Shown here in pieces: positions 1 to 8,892 of a DNA stretch of 64,000 nucleotides. Source of the DNA: Pseudorhodoplanes sinuspersici (GTDB taxonomy: Bacteria > Pseudomonadota > Alphaproteobacteria > Rhizobiales > Xanthobacteraceae); assembly GCF_002119765.1 (NCBI RefSeq), contig NZ_CP021112.1, forward strand, positions 4,272,501 through 4,336,500. The letters run 5' to 3'. The notes under the pieces are model-generated. The model saw nothing but the letters and a program-made list of their open reading frames with translations. It searched no databases and was not told where the DNA came from. Positions within the stretch are counted from its first letter, which is position 1; the number at the start of each line of letters is the position of its first letter. The position numbers and the translations under genes were made by a program.

Positions 1-235
1 GGCCGACATGATCGATATAGGCGATGACGCGTTCACCGATCTGCGGTGAGACCGGCGCAACCACCGCCATGCCGCCGGGGGACATATTGACAACCTGGCA
101 TGGAAATTCACGGCGGTCCGGCAGCATGTAGCGGCCGAGCAAATTGACTTTCACGCGCTGAAAGCGGCGCCGTTCTTCACTGTACGGAAGAATGCGTGCG
201 CCGCCTTGAGGAACACCGGTATTCAAAATTGCCAT
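1..235 (-). CDS. PilZ domain protein (3' part cut by window edge)
   Basis: The reading frame opens at 235 and runs without a stop off the left edge, so only about 78 N-terminal residues are visible. It shows the two halves of a PilZ c-di-GMP site: an arginine-rich segment with RRRFQRVKV, fitting RxxxR, and NMSPGGM, fitting [DN]xSxxG about 30 residues later. PilZ domains are known to bind cyclic di-GMP and alter partner proteins in motility, exopolysaccharide or cell-cycle control. It is cytoplasmic, with no signal peptide or membrane segment visible. A PAS_5 gene lies upstream in the same direction. The start was read directly from the sequence. Confidence 0.85.
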   Translation of the reverse strand, partial: MAILNTGVPQGGARILPYSEERRRFQRVKVNLLGRYMLPDRREFPCQVVNMSPGGMAVVAPVSPQIGERVIAYIDHVG

Positions 236-315
236 GACGTTACGTCAATCACGCTACGCAATAAGCGATCCCCGCGGGCGATTGCACGCGGCGGTTAAAA
301 GCTATTGAAAGCGCG

Positions 316-331
316 TTAACGGCTGGTTAGC
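316..331. promoter_or_regulatory. Possible CtrA-type box upstream of the PilZ gene
   Basis: The sequence reads TTAA, seven bases, then TTAGC, one mismatch from the alphaproteobacterial CtrA consensus TTAA-N7-TTAAC. It lies about 80 bases upstream of the PilZ start. One-mismatch matches occur by chance roughly a dozen times in 64 kb, so this alone is weak. Confidence 0.25.
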
Positions 332-344
332 CCTGACAATTGGC

Positions 345-989
345 TTAAATTGCCTGACGATTTTGGGCCGGATAGATGACCAATCCTGCGCGCGGCAGCG
401 GATTGTTCCGTCCCGATATGAGCCCCCGCGTCGTATCGAGTGCGGGCCCGACGTAACGCAGATCCTCCAGATCGATAGCCTCGACCGCCCGCGAGCCGAT
501 CCAATAGGGCGCTCCGACCGGTGCGAATCCTCCCAGCAGGCGTGACACGCTGCCGCTCCCATCGAGCAACGGCAGCAGGATCATTTCGAGATCCAGGATC
601 TCATTCTCGAGATTGCGGCCGATGACATGGGCAACCGCGCCGACCTTGTCCTCGGCAATGCTATGCAGCAATGCACCGATCCGAGGTTGGCTGATCGGGG
701 ACCACAGATCGTGGAAAACGCCGCCTTTGAGTTCCTTGCCAAAAAGCGCGCAGACCGAACTGCCGGCCAGCCGGAAGGCATGACCATGTTCCATGTTCAA
801 GGCGAGCAAGAAGATATCCGCAAGGCGAGCGCGGATCGCACCGGGGTCGATATCGTCGCGCATAGGTGCGATCCGTGACCCCCGGAGCGCATTCCAATAC
901 TCGAACAATTCGCGGGTGACCGCCTGCTTCATCATTTTCTGTCCCAGCCGTCTCACTGGCGCCGCTGAATTTGTCCCGATGCGGGACAA
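345..989 (-). CDS. PAS_5 family PAS domain protein
   Basis: This 214-residue protein has the look of the alphaproteobacterial PAS_5 family (PF07310). It starts with a TRELFEYWNALRG-like segment and has a PAS core of LADIFLLAL, HAFRLAGSSVCALFG and FHDLWSP, then a less conserved C-terminus. Members are single-domain cytoplasmic proteins of unknown signal, often found beside PilZ genes as here. There is no output domain, so any signalling role must go through a partner. Internal methionines at residues 19 and 20 give a start (near 932-935) that matches the usual family length better than the first ATG. The upstream gap to the rhomboid gene is a divergent promoter region. Confidence 0.75.
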   Translation of the reverse strand: MSRIGTNSAAPVRRLGQKMMKQAVTRELFEYWNALRGSRIAPMRDDIDPGAIRARLADIFLLALNMEHGHAFRLAGSSVCALFGKELKGGVFHDLWSPISQPRIGALLHSIAEDKVGAVAHVIGRNLENEILDLEMILLPLLDGSGSVSRLLGGFAPVGAPYWIGSRAVEAIDLEDLRYVGPALDTTRGLISGRNNPLPRAGLVIYPAQNRQAI

Positions 990-1191
990 AAAGGCGGTGC
1001 AACAGAGAGTGCGAGACCAGAGGAGCAGGTCGCGTGCCCGGCGTCAGAGGGGACCTTGCGATATCCTCTGCGGGCGGCCGTTATGGTTAACAACAGCTTG
1101 CGCTTGGAGTGAGAGCAGGACGCCGCTACGGTTGTCATCGAACCAGACGGCAAGCGAAACATCGCTTTGAAATGACAAGACCAATTAAGGG

Positions 1192-1211
1192 GACGTGACC
1201 TCGGTCACGTC
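1192..1211. repeat. Perfect 9-bp inverted repeat (possible operator)
   Basis: The arms gacgtgacc and ggtcacgtc are perfect complements separated by two bases. The short spacer suits a dimeric regulator binding site better than a terminator, and no T-run follows. It lies about 100 bases upstream of the rhomboid start. Confidence 0.45.
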
Positions 1212-1222
1212 GGGACAGCGGA

Positions 1223-1256
1223 CGGGGAGAGCGAAAAGCTCTCCCCGTTGCATTTT
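1223..1256 (+). terminator. Hairpin with GAAAA loop and T-rich flank
   Basis: A perfect 10-bp stem, cggggagagc / gctctccccg, encloses a gaaaa loop and is followed by ttgcattttt on the plus strand. This is the form of a Rho-independent terminator reading rightward. No annotated plus-strand gene ends here, so it may terminate a short leader or an unrecognised small RNA, or act as an attenuator before the rhomboid gene. Confidence 0.5.
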
Positions 1257-1308
1257 TGACGGTCTGTTCTGGTAATCAGCAACCAATTCTTCGATTTCCC
1301 TTGAATAT

Positions 1309-2106
1309 ATGACCATCACGGGCGACCTATCGCCTTGGACAACCGCCCGAATGCTTTCTCCGACACCCCGCCGCGAGCCGATGCTGAATGTGCCTGCCGT
1401 TCTGGTCGGCACACTTTTGGTTTTATTGATTGTTCATGTCGTTCGCCTGTTCCTGTCGGAATCCGCCGAAGTCGAATTTCTGCTTCTGTTTGCGTTCATC
1501 CCGGCGCGCTACGACGCCAATATCATTGCCAATGCCGTGTGGCCGGGCGGTCTCGGCGCGGACGTTTGGACTTTCGTCACCTACGCGCTGATCCATGCGG
1601 ATTGGATGCATCTTGGTTTCAACGCGATCTGGTTCTTGGCATTCGGGACGCCGGTGGCGCGCCGATTCGGACCGCTGCGCTTTCTCGCATTTTGTGTGGT
1701 AACGGCTGCGGCCGGTGCGCTGGCGCATCTCGTGACGCATTTCGGTCAGCTGGTGCCGATGGTGGGCGCGTCCGGCACGGTTTCGGGCATGATGTCCGGT
1801 GCAATGCGTTTTGCATTCCAACGCGGCGGACCGCTTCGGTTCGGCGGCACGGATGAATCGTATCGCGTACCGGCTCTGCCGCTGTCGGAGGCGTTGCGCG
1901 ACATGCGGATTCTCGCATTCATCGCGGTATGGTTCGGGTTGAATTTGTTGTTCGGTCTCGGTTCGATAGCTCTAACCGGTGACGAACAGCCGATAGCATG
2001 GCAAGCGCATGTCGGTGGTTTTCTTGCCGGCTTGTTGTTGTTCAGTCTGTTCGACCCGGTAAAAACACCGTCGTACCGCAACGATCCGCCATCGCACGCA
2101 GCTTGA
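1309..2106 (+). CDS. Rhomboid family intramembrane serine protease
   Basis: This 265-residue polytopic inner-membrane protein carries the rhomboid active site. GASG holds the nucleophile Ser155, and His234 (WQAHVGG) is the general base of the dyad. HADWMHLGFN near residues 96-105 supplies the oxyanion-site histidine and asparagine. Rhomboids cut transmembrane helices of substrate proteins; the substrate here is unknown. A hydrophilic insertion at residues 170-200 separates the last helices. The first ATG has a poor ribosome site, and in-frame ATGs at 1351 and 1381 are possible starts. It is monocistronic, with the CBS protein gene starting 190 bases downstream. Confidence 0.9.
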   Translation: MTITGDLSPWTTARMLSPTPRREPMLNVPAVLVGTLLVLLIVHVVRLFLSESAEVEFLLLFAFIPARYDANIIANAVWPGGLGADVWTFVTYALIHADWMHLGFNAIWFLAFGTPVARRFGPLRFLAFCVVTAAAGALAHLVTHFGQLVPMVGASGTVSGMMSGAMRFAFQRGGPLRFGGTDESYRVPALPLSEALRDMRILAFIAVWFGLNLLFGLGSIALTGDEQPIAWQAHVGGFLAGLLLFSLFDPVKTPSYRNDPPSHAA

Positions 2107-2296
2107 TTGCAGTGCAGCACATCCGGCGCTAGCCAATGTGGCCATCTCGTGGAACACTCCAAGCTTCTTGCGATTGTCGTTCAGGCGCGGGTCCAGCCCG
2201 TTTCTGGCTCGCACCTCTGACGGATAAAGGTTGATCACGTTGATTTTGGATCGTTTCGACCCGAAATCATCGTGATCTAGAGGGAGGCGAACCCAA

Positions 2297-2728
2297 ATGA
2301 CCGTGAAGACGATCCTCTCGCAGAAGGGCAGCGACGTTGCGACGATCGCGCCGACTGCGAATGTCGCGGATGCCATTAAAATACTGTGTGAGCGCAAGAT
2401 CGGCGCACTCGTGATCACCGGCGCTGGCGGACGGATCATCGGGATTGTATCGGAGCGCGACATCGTGCGGATGTTCGGAGCGCATGGCGCCGCCGCATTG
2501 GATATGCCGTTGACCGAAGTCATGACGCGAAAAGTCGTGACATGCGAACCGGCCGACAAAATGCCGGAGATCATGGAATTGATGACGACCGGGAAATTCC
2601 GTCATCTGCCTGTGCTGGAAGAGGATCGTCTTGTAGGCATCATCTCCATTGGCGACGTCGTGAAGATGCGGCTTGCCCAGCTCGAACACGAGCAGGATGC
2701 ACTGAGGGATTATATCCAGACGGCGTGA
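2297..2728 (+). CDS. Tandem CBS domain protein
   Basis: This 143-residue protein is built almost entirely of two CBS motifs (about residues 8-65 and 75-130), each with the typical GIVSERDIV or GIISIGDVV ending. CBS pairs bind adenosyl ligands such as AMP, ATP or NADH and act as energy sensors. Stand-alone forms like this are common in Rhizobiales and their targets are mostly unknown. It is soluble and cytoplasmic. A good ribosome site (agggagg) precedes the ATG. The gene converges on the patatin gene with only about 28 bases between the stops. Confidence 0.9.
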   Translation: MTVKTILSQKGSDVATIAPTANVADAIKILCERKIGALVITGAGGRIIGIVSERDIVRMFGAHGAAALDMPLTEVMTRKVVTCEPADKMPEIMELMTTGKFRHLPVLEEDRLVGIISIGDVVKMRLAQLEHEQDALRDYIQTA

Positions 2729-2756
2729 TCATGCGTCGCAGATATTGGGTCGCCGC

Positions 2757-3755
2757 TCAGGTGAGGGCGGCGATCGCCTCTGCAACATCGTCGATCGATC
2801 GTTCGGCTGCATGTGCCCCGATCTCGATCGCTTCTTTTGCACGATGAAATTCGAACAAGCCGAGCTTCCCGAGCCGCGGTGAGATCATCACGTCCGGTGG
2901 ATCGCCGGCAAGGCGCGATCGCGTGACGCGATCCTGCATGATGTTGAATGCATCGCCCATGACGCTGGTGATGTTGGGGCTGCGCCTGCTGCCGACGAGT
3001 TGCCGCTTCAGCAGGAATTCGGGGCTGAGAATGCGCCGCAGTCCTTCGGGGCGCGAGCGCATCTCGTGCAACAGGCGTTCATCCTCTTCGTTCGGCCCGT
3101 GACTGGCGATAGTACCGCCGCGCCCCAAGAGATCGCTGTTGAGGTTGACGGCGATGACGAGGCGAGCGCCCAGCGCCCGCGCAGCCGAAACCGGAACAGG
3201 GTTCACCAGCGCGCCATCGACGAGCCAGCGTCCACCGAGCCGCACTGGTGTGAAAATGCCTGGCAATGCGTAGGAAGCGCGAGCGGCGTCAACCGCACGT
3301 CCATGTGTCAGCCAAATCTCGTGACCCGTGCCGAGTTCCGTGGCGATACAAGCGTACCGCTTCGGTAAGTCCTCGATCTGCGTGTCGCCGAGCGTTTCTT
3401 CCAACCGGGAGGCCAGCCGTTGGCCTCCGATCAGGCCGGAACCGCCGAGGCTGACATCGAGATAGCTCAGCACACCACGCGCCGTAAGACCACGGGCCCA
3501 GGTTTCGAATTCGGGCAGCTTTCCGTGTGCATAACACGCACCGACGACGGCGCCGATGGATGTGCCGACCACGATATCCGGTTCGATCCCATGTTTGGCC
3601 AGCACGCGCAAAACGCCGATATGGGCGAATCCACGCGCTGCCCCACCACCCAATGCAAGCCCGACGCTTGGCTTGGGTGGTGGGGCTTTTTTCTCGATCG
3701 TCGCTTCAACCGCGCGATCGCCATTGGTTGCGCGGCGGATCAGAGCCTGGAGCAC
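2757..3755 (-). CDS. Patatin-like phospholipase (RssA type)
   Basis: The 332-residue product has the patatin signature set: glycine-rich oxyanion hole GGGAARGFAHIG (residues 37-47), nucleophile elbow GTSIG with Ser66, and DGA with the catalytic Asp180. Ser-Asp dyad hydrolases of this family cleave acyl chains from membrane lipids. The arrangement and length match bacterial RssA-like proteins. There is no signal peptide, so it is probably cytoplasmic or membrane-peripheral. The N-terminal 25 residues are outside the domain. A copy of a dispersed repeat lies upstream of its promoter region. Confidence 0.9.
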   Translation of the reverse strand: MLQALIRRATNGDRAVEATIEKKAPPPKPSVGLALGGGAARGFAHIGVLRVLAKHGIEPDIVVGTSIGAVVGACYAHGKLPEFETWARGLTARGVLSYLDVSLGGSGLIGGQRLASRLEETLGDTQIEDLPKRYACIATELGTGHEIWLTHGRAVDAARASYALPGIFTPVRLGGRWLVDGALVNPVPVSAARALGARLVIAVNLNSDLLGRGGTIASHGPNEEDERLLHEMRSRPEGLRRILSPEFLLKRQLVGSRRSPNITSVMGDAFNIMQDRVTRSRLAGDPPDVMISPRLGKLGLFEFHRAKEAIEIGAHAAERSIDDVAEAIAALT

Positions 3756-3852
3756 GATTCATCCTCTATCGAGATGATTGGGGCGTCGGCGGAGGGAAAC
3801 AAGGGGATTTGACGAAAACTCGCAAAAATGGTGAAGGAAAAGGCAGGCTCAG

Positions 3853-3900
3853 AGCATGACGCCAAAAAGTGTAAAGCGGGTGTCGAACGACATTATGCTC
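3853..3900 (+). repeat. Dispersed 48-bp palindromic repeat, copy 1
   Basis: The element starts agcatga and ends tatgctc, with a central aaaagtg...gcgg core. The same 48-bp element occurs inverted at 25084-25132 with only scattered mismatches. It lies between the patatin and flavin reductase genes, outside coding sequence. Similar elements are numerous in Bradyrhizobium-like genomes, as far as I recall. Confidence 0.7.
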
Positions 3901-3952
3901 TCACGGATCAGAATCGATCACCTTTTATGAATTTGAATCACTCGAGCCGACG

Positions 3953-4561
3953 TCATGGTGATCTGGTAGGACGGACCAGCCGGAATTCGCTCTCGACCAC
4001 GGCGTAATTATGGTACCCGCACCGTGCGATCGGTTTCATGGCCGCGGTGTCGAGCAGACCATTCTTGATGAATTTATCATCGATGTGGACGCCGACGACC
4101 TGCCCGAACACCACATGGCAATCGAGCGGCCGGCCTTCGATGTCGTTGATCGGCACGATTTGCAGAAGCTGACATTCCAGCGCGCAGGGCGATGCGGCCA
4201 CACGCGGCGGCTTCACCAGTCGCGACGGCGCCGCAGCGAGCCCGGCTTGCTCCATCTCGTTGACACCGCGCGCCATCGGCGCGGACGTCTTGTTCATCGC
4301 GTCCCGTAGGTCCCAGGTCGCAAGGTTGCAGACGAATTCCTTCGTTTCGATGATGAATGCCAGCGAGTCTTTTCGTCCCTCGCTTGAGAACATGACCACA
4401 GAGGGCCGGCTCGAGACGCCGTTGAAGAAGGAATAAGGCGCGAGATTGATCTCGCCCTTGGCGCTCATCGAGGTGATCCAGCCGATCGGGCGCGGTGCGA
4501 TGATGGCCTTGACCGGATCGTGCGGAAGGCCGTGATCGTTTTTGCGCGCGTCATAGAACAT
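3953..4561 (-). CDS. Flavin reductase family protein (FMN-binding split barrel)
   Basis: This 202-residue protein has the features of flavin reductase-like domains. RPIGWITSMSAKGEINLAPYS at the N-terminus forms the FMN phosphate site, followed by a KDSLAFIIETKEFVCN segment and a C-terminal hydrophobic strand. Such proteins reduce FMN or FAD with NAD(P)H, or bind FMN as oxidoreductases. The nitroreductase gene lies just upstream on the same strand with a 9-base gap, so the two are very likely co-transcribed. The pairing of two flavoproteins suggests a shared redox or xenobiotic role, which is inference. Confidence 0.85.
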   Translation of the reverse strand: MFYDARKNDHGLPHDPVKAIIAPRPIGWITSMSAKGEINLAPYSFFNGVSSRPSVVMFSSEGRKDSLAFIIETKEFVCNLATWDLRDAMNKTSAPMARGVNEMEQAGLAAAPSRLVKPPRVAASPCALECQLLQIVPINDIEGRPLDCHVVFGQVVGVHIDDKFIKNGLLDTAAMKPIARCGYHNYAVVESEFRLVRPTRSP

Positions 4562-4570
4562 GACGCCGGC

Positions 4571-5140
4571 CTATGCGCCGTATCGGGTGACGATCTCCGA
4601 CAAAACCGGACGCGGCCGATCTTCCGGTGGCCGTGCCGGGCGTCCGACATGAACGAAGCCGGCGATGCGTTCATTGTCGCCGAGACCCAACGCTTTCAGG
4701 ATGCGCGGATCGTAGGCGTACCATTCGGTGATCCAGCTTCCGGCAAAGCCCATGGCGTGCGCAGCAGTCAACAGATTCATGGCGGCAGCGCCGGCCGAGA
4801 GAACCTGCTCCCATTCCGGAATCTTGGCATGCGGCGCGGCGCGGCTGACGACGCCGATCACCAGTGGCGCACGTGTAAAACGATTGCGCTCGAATTCGAT
4901 CTGATCGGCTGTCGCATCCGGCCGGTCAGCCGTGAACGCTGCGGCGAGTGTCTCGCCGATCTGCTTGCGCGCATCGCCCTCGAACAAAATGAAACGCCAC
5001 GGCGCCAGTTTTCCGTGATCGGGAACACGTGATGCAATGGTTAGAAGCGTTTCAATCTCGGCTTCGGTGGGGGCAGGGCCAATCAGCTCGATCGGCTTGA
5101 CCGAGCGGCGGGTGGTCAGAAGGGGGAGAGCATCTGTCAT
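4571..5140 (-). CDS. Nitroreductase family protein (YdjA-like)
   Basis: From the ATG at 5140 the product is 189 residues. An upstream in-frame start at 5179 is unlikely because family members begin with a segment like LLTTRRSVKP. RRSVKP and VPDHGKLAPWRF are FMN-contacting motifs, and FAGSWITEWYAYDP and IAGFVHVGRP match the C-terminal half of small single-domain nitroreductases. These FMN enzymes reduce nitro groups, quinones or related acceptors with NAD(P)H; the physiological substrate is unknown. It is first in a two-gene unit with the flavin reductase and divergent from the exported protein at 5237. Confidence 0.88.
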   Translation of the reverse strand: MTDALPLLTTRRSVKPIELIGPAPTEAEIETLLTIASRVPDHGKLAPWRFILFEGDARKQIGETLAAAFTADRPDATADQIEFERNRFTRAPLVIGVVSRAAPHAKIPEWEQVLSAGAAAMNLLTAAHAMGFAGSWITEWYAYDPRILKALGLGDNERIAGFVHVGRPARPPEDRPRPVLSEIVTRYGA

Positions 5141-5236
5141 GGCGATTGAGCGGCTATCACAGCCGCTTTCCACTGACAAACGGCAGCTCGACAGGGAAGG
5201 CTTGAATTCGCCGCGATTTCCGCCGAAAACGCGCGC

Positions 5237-6292
5237 ATGAGGGTTCGCGGAGCGACGGCCGGGTGGGCAGCGGCGCGGATGGCATTTGCCATCGCGGTGC
5301 TTTTAGCCGTGCCGGCTTTGGCGCAGCCCTTCACCAGCGGCACCGGTTCGGGCGGCCCGATGCCGATTGCGCCCGGCGCAGCACCTCCGGCCGCCAGTCT
5401 GGCTGCTCCAGGCCCTTCCGATGTGTTGCGGCCGCCGGGGAATATTCCGATTCCCGTCGCGCCATTGCCGCCGCCGGCGCAGGTGGAGCGAACGCCGGCC
5501 GGGCCTGCTTTGACTGCACCTTCGGTCCCGGCTGGGCAGGTCGCTCTCTATCTCACCGCGCGATTCGGCAAGGATCTGCCGCAAATCCCCAGCGGGATCG
5601 TCTGGCGCGTGTATCCGGAGCGTCCGGACCATACAGGCGCCATGCGCCTGATCCGCGAGGACAAGACGGCAGCACCGACCATGCTGCTGCCGCCCGGCAG
5701 CTACATCATTCATGCCAGTATCGGCAACGCGCAGGCCCTGAAGAAAGTGCAATTGCGCGCCGAGACCGTGCGCGAGACGTTCGATATTCCAGCCGGCGGC
5801 ATCCGCATCGAGGGCAAGGTTGGTGACGCCCGTATTCCGGCCGGACAGATTCACTTCGACATCTACAAAGGCAGCCAGTTCGAGCCCGGCGACAAGCACC
5901 CGCTGATGCAGAATGCGATGACCGGCGAAGTGATGCTGGTGCCCGAGGGCACCTATCACATCGTCTCGCATTATGGCGACGGCAACGCGGTGGTGCGTTC
6001 CGACATCCGTGTGCAGGCGGCAAAGGTGACGGATGTCTCCGTGACGCATCGCGCCGCCATTATCACGCTGAAGCTTGTCACCACCGCCGGCGGTGAAGCG
6101 CTTGCCAATACGCAATGGTCGGTGCTGACGCCGGGCGGCGACGTGATCAAGGAATCGATCGGCGCCTTCCCGCGGGTGATCCTCGCCGAGGGCGAGTATC
6201 GCGTGATCGCCCGCAATGAGGGCCGTTCCTTCCAGCACGACTTCAATGTCGTGACCGGCGTCGACAGCGAAATCGCTGTCGTCGCCCAGTAA
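5237..6292 (+). CDS. Exported protein with three beta-sandwich-like repeats, function unknown
   Basis: The 351-residue product starts with a signal peptide (hydrophobic FAIAVLLAVPALAQ, cleavage after about residue 30). A proline- and alanine-rich linker follows to about residue 95. The remainder holds three units of about 80 residues, each with an ending such as LPPGSYIIHA, VPEGTYHIVS or LAEGEYRVIA, then a glycine-turn and an alternating strand. This resembles carboxypeptidase-regulatory or PEGA-like modules. It is probably periplasmic, perhaps cell-wall associated. No enzyme motif is visible. It converges on thrS with six bases between the genes. Confidence 0.6.
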   Translation: MRVRGATAGWAAARMAFAIAVLLAVPALAQPFTSGTGSGGPMPIAPGAAPPAASLAAPGPSDVLRPPGNIPIPVAPLPPPAQVERTPAGPALTAPSVPAGQVALYLTARFGKDLPQIPSGIVWRVYPERPDHTGAMRLIREDKTAAPTMLLPPGSYIIHASIGNAQALKKVQLRAETVRETFDIPAGGIRIEGKVGDARIPAGQIHFDIYKGSQFEPGDKHPLMQNAMTGEVMLVPEGTYHIVSHYGDGNAVVRSDIRVQAAKVTDVSVTHRAAIITLKLVTTAGGEALANTQWSVLTPGGDVIKESIGAFPRVILAEGEYRVIARNEGRSFQHDFNVVTGVDSEIAVVAQ

Positions 6293-6298
6293 AAACAT

Positions 6299-8272
6299 TC
6301 AAGCCGCGTTCCGCGCTCGCTTCACGTCCGGCGGCGTCGCCTCTTCAGCCAGCAGCTTCAGCGCCTCGTCGAGCGGCATCACCTTCTGGCCTTCGCTGCC
6401 GAGGCGGCGGATCGACACGGTGCGCTCGGCCGCCTCCTTTTTGCCGACGACGAGAAGAGCAGGGACCTTGGCGAGCGAATGCTCGCGCACCTTGTAATTG
6501 ATCTTCTCGTTGCGAAGATCAGTGGTGACGCGCAGACCCATGCGGGTCGCAAGCCGCGCGACTTCGGCCGCGTAATCGTCGGCATCCGACACGATGGTGC
6601 AGACCACGGCCTCCTTCGGCGCCAGCCAGAGCGGCAGGTGCCCGGCATAATGTTCGAGCACGACGCCGAGGAAGCGCTCCATCGATCCGCAGATGGCGCG
6701 GTGGATCATCACCGGCGTCGTCTTGGCTCCGTCGGCGCCAATGTAGAAAGCGTCGAACCGCTCCGGCAGGTTGAAGTCCACCTGCGTCGTGCCGCATTGC
6801 CAGTCGCGGCCGATGGCATCGCGCAGCACGTATTCGAATTTCGGACCGTAGAACGCGCCTTCGCCGGGATTGATCGCGGTCTTGATCTTCTGGTTATGAT
6901 TGCGCGTCTCGATCTGCTTCAGCACATCCTGCATGATGCCTTCGGCATGATCCCACGCCTCATCCGAGCCGACCCGCTTTTCCGGCCGGGTCGAGAGCTT
7001 CACCGTCATCTCGCCCTCGAAACCGAAATCGGCATAGGTCGACAGGATCAGATCGTTGATCTTCAGGCATTCCTCGGCCATCTGGTCCTGCGTGCAGAAC
7101 ACATGCGCATCGTCCTGGGTGAAGCCGCGCACGCGCATCAGGCCGTGCAAAGCGCCCGACGGCTCATAGCGATGCACGATGCCGAACTCGGCCATGCGGA
7201 GCGGCAATTCACGATACGAGCGCAGGCCATGCTTGAAGATCTGGATATGGCCCGGGCAGTTCATCGGCTTGATCGCGTAGACGCGCTCGTCCTCGGTGTC
7301 GTCACCGGCAGACGTCGCTTGGAACATGTTCTCGCGGAACCAGCCCCAGTGGCCGGACGTCTCCCACAGCGACTTGTCGAGCAGCTGCGGCGCGTTCACT
7401 TCCTGATAGTCGCCCTTCAGGCGGCGCCGCATATAGGCGACGATCTCCTGAAACATGGTCCATCCGTTGGGATGCCAGAACACCGTGCCCGGACCTTCCT
7501 CCTGGAAGTGGAAGAGATCCATCTCGCGGCCGAGCTTGCGGTGGTCGCGCTTCTCGGCTTCCTCCATGCGGTGCAGGTAATCGTCGAGTTCATCCTGCTT
7601 GGCGAAGGCGGTACCGTAGATGCGCGACAGCATCTCGCGGTTTGAATCACCGCGCCAATAGGCGCCCGCGACCTTCATCAGCTTGAAGGCATTGCCGACC
7701 TTGCCGGTCGAGGTCATGTGCGGACCGCGGCACAGATCGAACCATTCGCCCTGTTTGTAGATCTTCAGGTCCTGGTCGGCCGGGATCGCGTCGATCAGTT
7801 CGACCTTGAAGTTCTCGCCCTTGTCGGCGAACACCTTTTTGGCCTGGTCGCGGGTCCAGACCTCCTTGGTGAAAGGCTGATCCCTGGCGATGATCTCGCG
7901 CATCTTCTTTTCGATGGCGCTGAGGTCTTCCGGCGTGAACGGCTGATTGCGGGCGAAATCGTAATAGAAGCCGTTCTCGATCACCGGGCCGATGGTGACC
8001 TGGGTGCCCGGCCACAGCGCCTGCACGGCCTCGGCGAGAACATGGGCGGCATCATGCCGGATCAGTTCCAGCGCGCGCGGATCCTCGCGGTTGAGGAACT
8101 CGATTTTGGCGTCTTTCTCGATCGGATCGGAAAGGTCGACCACCACGCCGTCCAGCGCCATGGCGACAGTGCGCTTGGCCAGCGAGGGCGAGATGCCCTT
8201 GGCGATATCGAGGCCGGAAATGCCATTGGGGAATTCACGGCGTGCGCCGTCGGGGAAGGTCAGCGAGACCAT
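6299..8272 (-). CDS. thrS: Threonine--tRNA ligase
   Basis: The product of about 657 residues is a full-length threonyl-tRNA synthetase, which charges tRNA-Thr with threonine. It has an N-terminal TGS domain and an editing/SAD region with [10 protein letters not shown]. The class II catalytic core contains [10 protein letters not shown] (zinc cysteine), [20 protein letters not shown] (motif 2) and [11 protein letters not shown] (motif 3). A C-terminal anticodon-binding domain completes it. Two ATG codons are adjacent; AGGAG is only 3 bases from the first and 6 from the second, so I chose the second. It is monocistronic, with a repeat-filled gap upstream. Confidence 0.97.
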   Translation of the reverse strand: MVSLTFPDGARREFPNGISGLDIAKGISPSLAKRTVAMALDGVVVDLSDPIEKDAKIEFLNREDPRALELIRHDAAHVLAEAVQALWPGTQVTIGPVIENGFYYDFARNQPFTPEDLSAIEKKMREIIARDQPFTKEVWTRDQAKKVFADKGENFKVELIDAIPADQDLKIYKQGEWFDLCRGPHMTSTGKVGNAFKLMKVAGAYWRGDSNREMLSRIYGTAFAKQDELDDYLHRMEEAEKRDHRKLGREMDLFHFQEEGPGTVFWHPNGWTMFQEIVAYMRRRLKGDYQEVNAPQLLDKSLWETSGHWGWFRENMFQATSAGDDTEDERVYAIKPMNCPGHIQIFKHGLRSYRELPLRMAEFGIVHRYEPSGALHGLMRVRGFTQDDAHVFCTQDQMAEECLKINDLILSTYADFGFEGEMTVKLSTRPEKRVGSDEAWDHAEGIMQDVLKQIETRNHNQKIKTAINPGEGAFYGPKFEYVLRDAIGRDWQCGTTQVDFNLPERFDAFYIGADGAKTTPVMIHRAICGSMERFLGVVLEHYAGHLPLWLAPKEAVVCTIVSDADDYAAEVARLATRMGLRVTTDLRNEKINYKVREHSLAKVPALLVVGKKEAAERTVSIRRLGSEGQKVMPLDEALKLLAEEATPPDVKRARNAA

Positions 8273-8403
8273 CATTCACTCCTGTTGCTCACTCCCGCGA
8301 ACGAGCGCGGGTAAGCCAATTTCAGATGAGGCGGATATAGCAGGAGATTCGCAGACGGCAATGAGTTGTCTTTTTCATCGATGCGACGCCGCGCTCTTTT
8401 TAC

Positions 8404-8543
8404 CCCCCCTTGTGGGGAGGGGCGATCATTCGAACGAAGTGAGGATGATCGGGGTGGGGGCGCAGCGCGATCGATGGCTATTACCCACACCCCGTCCGCT
8501 TTCGCTTCGCTTCAGCGGCCGATCCTTCCCACAAGGGGGAGGG
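8404..8543. repeat. Inverted pair of a GC-rich intergenic repeat
   Basis: The left arm at 8404-8427 (ccccccttgtggggagggg and following gatc) is mirrored at 8521-8543 (gatccttcccacaaggggg and following). The spacer contains further short self-complementary pieces. This matches repetitive extragenic palindromes; a similar 'ctctccc...ggggagagg' element recurs at 31010-31130. Confidence 0.65.
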
Positions 8544-8550
8544 AAAATCA

Positions 8551-8705
8551 GCCTCGTGTCCCGGGCGCAGCGGAGTGCGAAGCAAAGCGCAGTATCGCGC
8601 TGCTGACCCGGGACCCATGCCGTTTGATGGCCCAAAGGGGTCCCGGCTCCGCGGAGCACCGCTCCGTGTTGCTACGCGCTGCACCGCGTTCGGGACACGC
8701 GCGCT
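8551..8705. repeat. Second dispersed repeat block built on gtcccggg/cccgggac
   Basis: Segments gtgtcccgggcgcagcg and cgctgctgacccgggacc are near-complementary. A third part, ggggtcccggctccgcgga to gttcgggacacg, repeats the theme in the other direction. The block is rich in gcgctgc units, typical of a mosaic intergenic repeat in Bradyrhizobium-like genomes. Confidence 0.55.
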
Positions 8706-8892
8706 AACAATGCCAAACGATCATTCTTTGGGCGTGTCAGTGCGCACCGGTCGCGGCGACAATGAGGCTGGATTTAGCTGGAACCTTTCCCGCTCTCCGG
8801 CGTTCCCGGTTCTGGCTTTGTGTATATCGGCTGGAGAGGGTGCGGCCGGCCTTGCGTTGATTCAAGAGCTTTTTCGGACTGCCGGACGATTA

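Larger units (their letters stand above)
990..1308. other. Divergent intergenic region with two tandem inverted repeats
   Basis: No convincing gene lies between the PAS_5 gene (minus) and the rhomboid gene (plus). The region holds two adjacent inverted repeats, at 1192-1211 and 1223-1247, described separately. It must also contain the promoters of both flanking genes, but I cannot place -35 and -10 boxes with confidence. Confidence 0.6.
8276..8892. other. Gap filled with dispersed palindromic repeats
   Basis: No credible gene is present. An open frame that extends the histidine kinase leftward to 8575 is an artefact of the repeats, because its residues are arginine-rich and unlike a signalling domain. 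The stretch holds two repeat elements (8404-8543 and about 8551-8705) and, after 8706, the promoter region of the kinase. Confidence 0.6.

Noticed and set aside
2200-2290. FixK/FNR-type box (ttgat repeats) before the CBS gene
   Set aside because: The two ttgat motifs are in direct, not inverted, orientation, and no atcaa partner is spaced correctly.
6479-7645. 388-codon plus-strand frame inside thrS
   Set aside because: It is antisense to a complete threonyl-tRNA synthetase with all class II motifs. The frame has no recognisable domain.
8575-8892. N-terminal extension of the hybrid histidine kinase
   Set aside because: The extra residues come from a dispersed repeat and are arginine-rich without any domain. 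The ATG at 8893 begins directly before the first transmembrane helix.
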